A DNA stretch of 64,000 nucleotides. Origin: Paenibacillaceae bacterium GAS479 (GTDB lineage Bacteria; Bacillota; Bacilli; Paenibacillales; Paenibacillaceae). A model generated the notes under the pieces. It worked only from the letters and a program-made list of their open reading frames with translations, had not been told where the DNA came from and did not search any database. Positions 60,400 through 64,000 of the stretch are shown piece after piece. The translations under genes were made by a program, and so were the position numbers. The stretch spans positions 4,670,501 to 4,734,500 of the forward strand of contig LT629764.1 of the NCBI GenBank assembly GCA_900105225.1. The letters run 5' to 3'. Position 1 is the first letter of the stretch, and each line of letters starts with the position of its first letter.

Positions 60400-61854
60400 A
60401 TGAAAGCTTTGAGAACAATCTGGTTAACAATGGCCCTCCTGCTTCTAACCATTACCGGCTCCGCCGGATGGACTGGAGCCGCAACGGCCGCGCCGGCTTC
60501 CGGCAAAACTTATCAGATCGGAACCGATATTACGTTCGCTCCGTTCGAGTATCAGGATGCAAGCGGCAAGTATGTCGGCATCGATATGGATCTGATGGAG
60601 GCAATTGCCAAGGATCAGAACTTCAAGTATGAAATTAAGCCATTGGGCTTCAATGCGGCCGTTCAGGCGCTGGAGTCTGACCAAGTTGACGGCGTCATCG
60701 CCGGTATGAGCATTACGGATGAACGCAAGCTGAAGTTCGACTTCTCGGAGTCGTATTTTGAATCTGGCGTCAGCATGGCGGTGCGCTCAGGCAATGAAGA
60801 TATCAAGTCCTATGAGGATCTGCGGGGCAAAAAGGTAGCGGTCAAAACCGGTACCCAAGGATACAGTGTCGCGGAATCTCTCGCAGGCGAATACGGGTTT
60901 ACCATCGTGCCTTTCGACGACTCAGCGCAAATGTATGATGACGTCAAGGGCGGCAACTCTGTTGCGACCTTCGATGATATGCCGGTACTCGCCTACGGTG
61001 AAAATCAAGGCAACGGGCTTCAGGTCGTGGAAGGAATCGAGATGGTCAAAGGCGGCTCCTACGGCTTTGCCGTCAGCAAAGGACAGAACGCAGAGCTGCT
61101 CAAAATGTTTAACGATGGCTTGACCAATCTGCGTAATAGCGGTGAGTTCAAACTCATTACCGAGAAATATCTTGGCGAGAATGCCAAGACGCCGGCTTCT
61201 CAAAGCACCTGGGGGCTGATCCAGGAGTCAATGCCGCCTTTGCTTAAAGGTCTCGGAAATACGCTGCTCTACACCATTGTTTCACTGTTGGTTGCTTCTC
61301 TTCTAGGTCTGGTATTCGGCTTCATGAAGGTCAGCCACAATCGTGTACTGCGTGGCATCGCTACCGTTTATGTCGATATTTTCCGCGGCATTCCGCTTAT
61401 CGTGCTGGCGTTCTTTATCTACTTCGGCATCCCGCAAGCGCTCGGATTCACGATGCCGCTGTTCATTGCGGCGATCTTGACGCTCAGTCTTAACGCGGGA
61501 GCGTACGTGACAGAAATTATCCGCGGCGGTATTCAGTCGATCGACCGTGGTCAGATGGAGGCGGCTCGTTCGCTCGGTTTGCCTTATCGCAGAGCGATGA
61601 TTAAGATCATTTTGCCGCAGGCGGTTCGCATCATGATCCCGTCGTTCATCAACCAAATGGTCATTACGCTCAAAGATACGTCGATTCTGTCGGTTATCGG
61701 GCTCGTTGAGCTCACGCAGTCAGGCAAAATCATCATCGCGCGCACGTTCGAGTCTTTCACTATCTGGTCCGTCGTCATGGTGATGTATCTGATTGTCATC
61801 ATCGCGCTAACGAAGCTGGCCGAGCGTATGGAAAGGAAGTTGCGCCATGGGTAA
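60400..61854 (+). CDS. Amino acid ABC transporter: binding protein fused to permease (glutamine type)
   Basis: 484 residues, ATG behind GGGAGGAC. A signal peptide covers 1-30. A family 3 solute-binding domain covers about 34-255 ([33 protein letters not shown], the conserved [17 protein letters not shown]). A HisMQ-type permease domain follows at about 285-480, with the EAA loop [23 protein letters not shown]. Binding protein and channel are usually separate; fused forms are known for glutamine and other polar amino acids. The ATPase gene overlaps by eight bases. Confidence 0.93.
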   Translation: MKALRTIWLTMALLLLTITGSAGWTGAATAAPASGKTYQIGTDITFAPFEYQDASGKYVGIDMDLMEAIAKDQNFKYEIKPLGFNAAVQALESDQVDGVIAGMSITDERKLKFDFSESYFESGVSMAVRSGNEDIKSYEDLRGKKVAVKTGTQGYSVAESLAGEYGFTIVPFDDSAQMYDDVKGGNSVATFDDMPVLAYGENQGNGLQVVEGIEMVKGGSYGFAVSKGQNAELLKMFNDGLTNLRNSGEFKLITEKYLGENAKTPASQSTWGLIQESMPPLLKGLGNTLLYTIVSLLVASLLGLVFGFMKVSHNRVLRGIATVYVDIFRGIPLIVLAFFIYFGIPQALGFTMPLFIAAILTLSLNAGAYVTEIIRGGIQSIDRGQMEAARSLGLPYRRAMIKIILPQAVRIMIPSFINQMVITLKDTSILSVIGLVELTQSGKIIIARTFESFTIWSVVMVMYLIVIIALTKLAERMERKLRHG

Positions 61855-62575
61855 AATCCGCGTTGAAGGTCTCAAGAAGAGTTACGGAACCAATCAGGTG
61901 CTGAAGGGCATCGACATTGAAGTGAAGCAAGGCGAGGTTCTCTGTGTCATCGGGCCGTCTGGCTCTGGCAAAAGCACCTTCCTCCGCTGCATCAATCGCC
62001 TGGAAGATATTACGGATGGCCGCGTCGTCGTTGACGACAAGGACATTAACGACAACGGCGTGGACATCAACAAGGTGCGCGAGAACATCGGTATGGTGTT
62101 CCAGCATTTCAATCTTTTCCCGCATTTCAATGTGTTGAAAAATATTATGTTCGCCCCAATAGAGCTTGGCAAACAGAGTGCGGAGCAGGCTCGTACTACA
62201 GCGCTCCGGCTGCTGGAGCGGGTCGGTCTATCGGACAAAGCGGATGCGTATCCGCATCAGTTGTCCGGCGGCCAAAAGCAGCGCGTAGCAATCGCTCGCG
62301 CGCTGGCGATGAATCCCGACATCATGCTGTTCGATGAGCCGACCTCGGCACTCGACCCGGAGATGGTCGGCGAGGTGCTCGGCGTCATGAAGGATTTGGC
62401 GCGCGAAGGCATGACGATGATGGTCGTCACGCATGAGATGGGCTTTGCACGCGAAGTGGCTGACCGGGTCGTATTCATGGACGGCGGCTACATCGTAGAA
62501 GAAGGGCCGCCGGAGGAAGTATTTGGCCGCCCTAAGCATGAGCGGACGATCAGCTTCCTGGAGAAGGTGCTTTAG
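61847..62575 (+). CDS. glnQ: Polar amino acid ABC transporter ATPase (GlnQ-like)
   Basis: 242 residues, start inside the end of the fused transporter gene with GAAAGGAAG upstream. Walker [11 protein letters not shown]-loop [15 protein letters not shown], signature [15 protein letters not shown], Walker [18 protein letters not shown]-loop [16 protein letters not shown]. Typical GlnQ/HisP length and sequence. Drives the transporter encoded just upstream. Confidence 0.95.
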   Translation: MGKIRVEGLKKSYGTNQVLKGIDIEVKQGEVLCVIGPSGSGKSTFLRCINRLEDITDGRVVVDDKDINDNGVDINKVRENIGMVFQHFNLFPHFNVLKNIMFAPIELGKQSAEQARTTALRLLERVGLSDKADAYPHQLSGGQKQRVAIARALAMNPDIMLFDEPTSALDPEMVGEVLGVMKDLAREGMTMMVVTHEMGFAREVADRVVFMDGGYIVEEGPPEEVFGRPKHERTISFLEKVL

Positions 62576-62662
62576 AACAGGCGTTATTCCGTCGTGTATC
62601 GCTTAAGCCGGATAGTTGCGGCGGTATACGATCAATAAGTTGGCCGATTTTCTTCTGGAAGG

Positions 62663-62710
62663 AAAAGGTCCCGCAAGGGCAGCTGATGCTGCTTTTTGCG
62701 GGACCTTTTT
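62663..62710. terminator. Bidirectional terminator between glnQ and the NucB-like gene
   Basis: AAAAGGTCCCGCAA pairs with TTGCGGGACCTTTT around a loop with its own small stem (GCAGC/GCTGC). A-run on the left and T-run on the right fit use from both sides. Confidence 0.88.
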
Positions 62711-62731
62711 GGCGTTGCATACGATAGCCCT

Positions 62732-63184
62732 TTAAGGGACGACAAACCGGACCTTGGTGCCGTCTGGATACTCTTCCAGCTGGTTGCCGACCCAGGAGCC
62801 GGCTCCCCGGTTGTCCGACGATTTAACATAAGCGACATGGGCGCCTGCGCCGCCTTCACGGCACATGGCCATTGGCCATTCGTCGCGGTCGTACTTTTTG
62901 CGTGTCGGGATACCCTGAAGTGATTCCCGTCGATTGTCCTCCGCATCATCGCGGTCGATCGTGCAAGTAGTGGATTCGCCTGCTGCGATCGCTTTTTTGA
63001 TATGAGCGGCGGTGTCGGGGTAACGCTTGGACGGGAAATAAAGCGTCACATCGTAACTTAGCTTAGCGGCGGACGGTTTGGGCAGCTGAAGCTCCCAATT
63101 GACAGTACAGCCGCCGAGCAGCGCGGACGCCAGCAGGAAAGCGAGTCCGATCAGGAACGCGCGAACAGCTGTTATGCGAATCAT
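62732..63184 (-). CDS. NucA/NucB-type DNA nuclease lipoprotein
   Basis: 150 residues behind GGAGGAC on the minus strand. The signal peptide has lipobox LLGGCT (Cys about residue 26). The NucA/NucB deoxyribonuclease domain covers about 45-150: [24 protein letters not shown], and the catalytic block [25 protein letters not shown] with D-R-D-E-W-P, then [14 protein letters not shown]. Homologues degrade extracellular DNA or take part in DNA entry and mother-cell lysis. Membrane anchoring by lipid is a variation on secreted NucB. Confidence 0.9.
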   Translation of the reverse strand: MIRITAVRAFLIGLAFLLASALLGGCTVNWELQLPKPSAAKLSYDVTLYFPSKRYPDTAAHIKKAIAAGESTTCTIDRDDAEDNRRESLQGIPTRKKYDRDEWPMAMCREGGAGAHVAYVKSSDNRGAGSWVGNQLEEYPDGTKVRFVVP

Positions 63185-63289
63185 GTTGTCCTCCAGGCTG
63201 CCATAAAGTACGTTATTTCGCGTCTAGCCACCAGTATAAATGGGACCCGCCCATGTTGAAAAGCTAATTTTTCCAGCTGGGCGACAGCA

Positions 63290-63790
63290 TCATTGTGTTA
63301 TTCCCTTGTTAGAAGTTGGAGGGAGGGGGTTTCTTTCAGTGATTTCAAGCACCCCTTTGTCGGCTCTTGCCCTGAATGGTCTGGAAAGCTGGTTTACATG
63401 CCACGATTGTGTGCCAAATTCATTGACATTCATGAAGCTCGACAAAGTTCCGTAGCTTGCTCCGTACAAAGGCAGCTCAAAGTCAAACAGCGCATAGGCG
63501 CTGCTGACTCTACCAATCTGATAAGTGAGCTGAAAGCCATAGGACTCGTTCGGAGAAATGTAGAGTAAAAACGGCGGCGGCGGAGCGAAGTCTCCAGAAA
63601 GATTGATAACCTGCATATAAAAAGGGGTCATATTTCTTATGGTGAATCCTCTAGTATCTGCAGGGAGAACGGCACCGCTGTCGGCCTGCTCTGAAGGATC
63701 GGCAAAGAAGCGGATGGCAATGACCAGCAAAATAAACAAAACGAGGACGACTCCTATACCTTTAGAATTGCGGTGTTCAAGTTGTTCCAT
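63290..63790 (-). CDS. Membrane-anchored protein with YjcZ-like hydrophobic segment, second copy
   Basis: 166 residues behind AGGAGA on the minus strand. One span at about 12-30 (IGVVLVLFILLVIAIRFF) closely matches the protein at 36322 and the core of small YjcZ-family sporulation proteins. A soluble beta-rich domain follows (TRGFTIRNMTPFYMQVINLSG, SYGFQLTYQIG). GFTxxNxT recurs in both proteins. The function is unknown; it is probably a spore or cell-envelope membrane protein. Confidence 0.65.
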   Translation of the reverse strand: MEQLEHRNSKGIGVVLVLFILLVIAIRFFADPSEQADSGAVLPADTRGFTIRNMTPFYMQVINLSGDFAPPPPFLLYISPNESYGFQLTYQIGRVSSAYALFDFELPLYGASYGTLSSFMNVNEFGTQSWHVNQLSRPFRARADKGVLEITERNPLPPTSNKGITQ

Positions 63791-63902
63791 ATCAATTTCT
63801 CCTGTTCGGATTGGATTGGCCCCAAAGGGCTAGTCTAGCTTGCCATGCCCTGGGAATAAGCTTAACTAACGACTCCGAAGAGCGGAGCTTGGGGGATGGA
63901 GC

Positions 63903-64000
63903 ATGCGGGGGGACATTAGGGCGTTTTTTGTAACAACGATCAAAGCCTGGATGATTGTTTTCATCGCAGCGGGTATCGCGTTTTTTTTGACGGCTGCGTC
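63903..64000 (+). CDS. Start of a membrane protein gene, cut by the window end
   Basis: ATG at 63903 behind GGGGGATGGAG; 32 codons are visible with a membrane span (AWMIVFIAAGIAFFLTAA). Too short to assign. Confidence 0.6.
   Translation, partial: MRGDIRAFFVTTIKAWMIVFIAAGIAFFLTAA

Noticed and set aside
60400-61854. Sequencing error joining two transporter genes
   Set aside because: The fused binding-protein/permease frame is clean and this fusion type is known in Firmicutes, so a real fusion is more likely.

Overview
The window looks like a chromosomal segment from a spore-forming, Gram-positive member of the Paenibacillaceae, most likely Paenibacillus. The grounds are the gerK-type spore germination operon, SLH-domain surface anchoring, a T-box leader, DinR/LexA-type SOS boxes, AGGAGG-type ribosome binding sites with several TTG and GTG starts, many rho-independent terminators, and the density of ABC transporters and YesM/AraC-type two-component pairs. 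No rRNA, tRNA or CRISPR array was seen. One IS200/IS605-type tnpB relic is present.

Layout. 1-9 kb: a surface polysaccharide-degradation locus. It holds the C-terminal part of a large secreted enzyme, a small cohesin protein with three SLH domains, and a 2039-residue GH78 alpha-L-rhamnosidase. Both large proteins end in the same Ig-cohesin-FIVAR-FIVAR-dockerin-like cassette. 9.5-16.5 kb: a LysM membrane protein, a shortened tnpB, a DUF2515 (YppC-like) protein with a repeat-rich N-terminus, a 59-codon membrane peptide, and a MarR regulator with an MFS efflux pump sharing one operator sequence. 16.5-25.6 kb: a GNAT enzyme, a LacI regulator and a maltose-type ABC importer lacking an ATPase gene, a T-box-controlled methyltransferase and another GNAT. 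25.7-32.5 kb: a Fur-boxed ferric iron locus with an OmpR/HK pair, two paralogous iron-binding lipoproteins, a fused permease and a short ATPase. 32.6-37.8 kb: an SOS-controlled Y-family polymerase with a partner gene, arsB preceded by an arsR-like remnant, a protein with a YjcZ-type hydrophobic segment, and a truncated phosphotransferase. 37.9-45.4 kb: gerKA-gerKC-gerKB, then a TPP-riboswitch operon for a thiamine-precursor ABC transporter. 45.4-56.3 kb: repeat-rich spacers, TatD, a membrane protein, and a sugar-sensing cluster (lipoprotein, YesM kinase, AraC regulator) leading into gluconate permease and gluconokinase. 56.3-64 kb: a small HTH protein with peptide deformylase, miaB, a phosphodiester glycosidase, a fused binding-protein/permease amino-acid transporter with its ATPase, a NucB-like nuclease, a second YjcZ-like protein and the start of a membrane protein.

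How the parts fit. Most of the window is nutrient sensing and import: maltodextrin, iron, thiamine precursor, gluconate and polar amino acids. In two loci a solute-binding lipoprotein gene overlaps a histidine kinase gene, which suggests binding proteins acting as sensory co-receptors. The most unusual items are the self-contained cohesin/SLH/dockerin-like surface system, a 185-bp nested-inverted-repeat element present twice at identical length, and a leucine-type T-box in front of a SAM methyltransferase. All calls come from reading the sequence; no database search was run.
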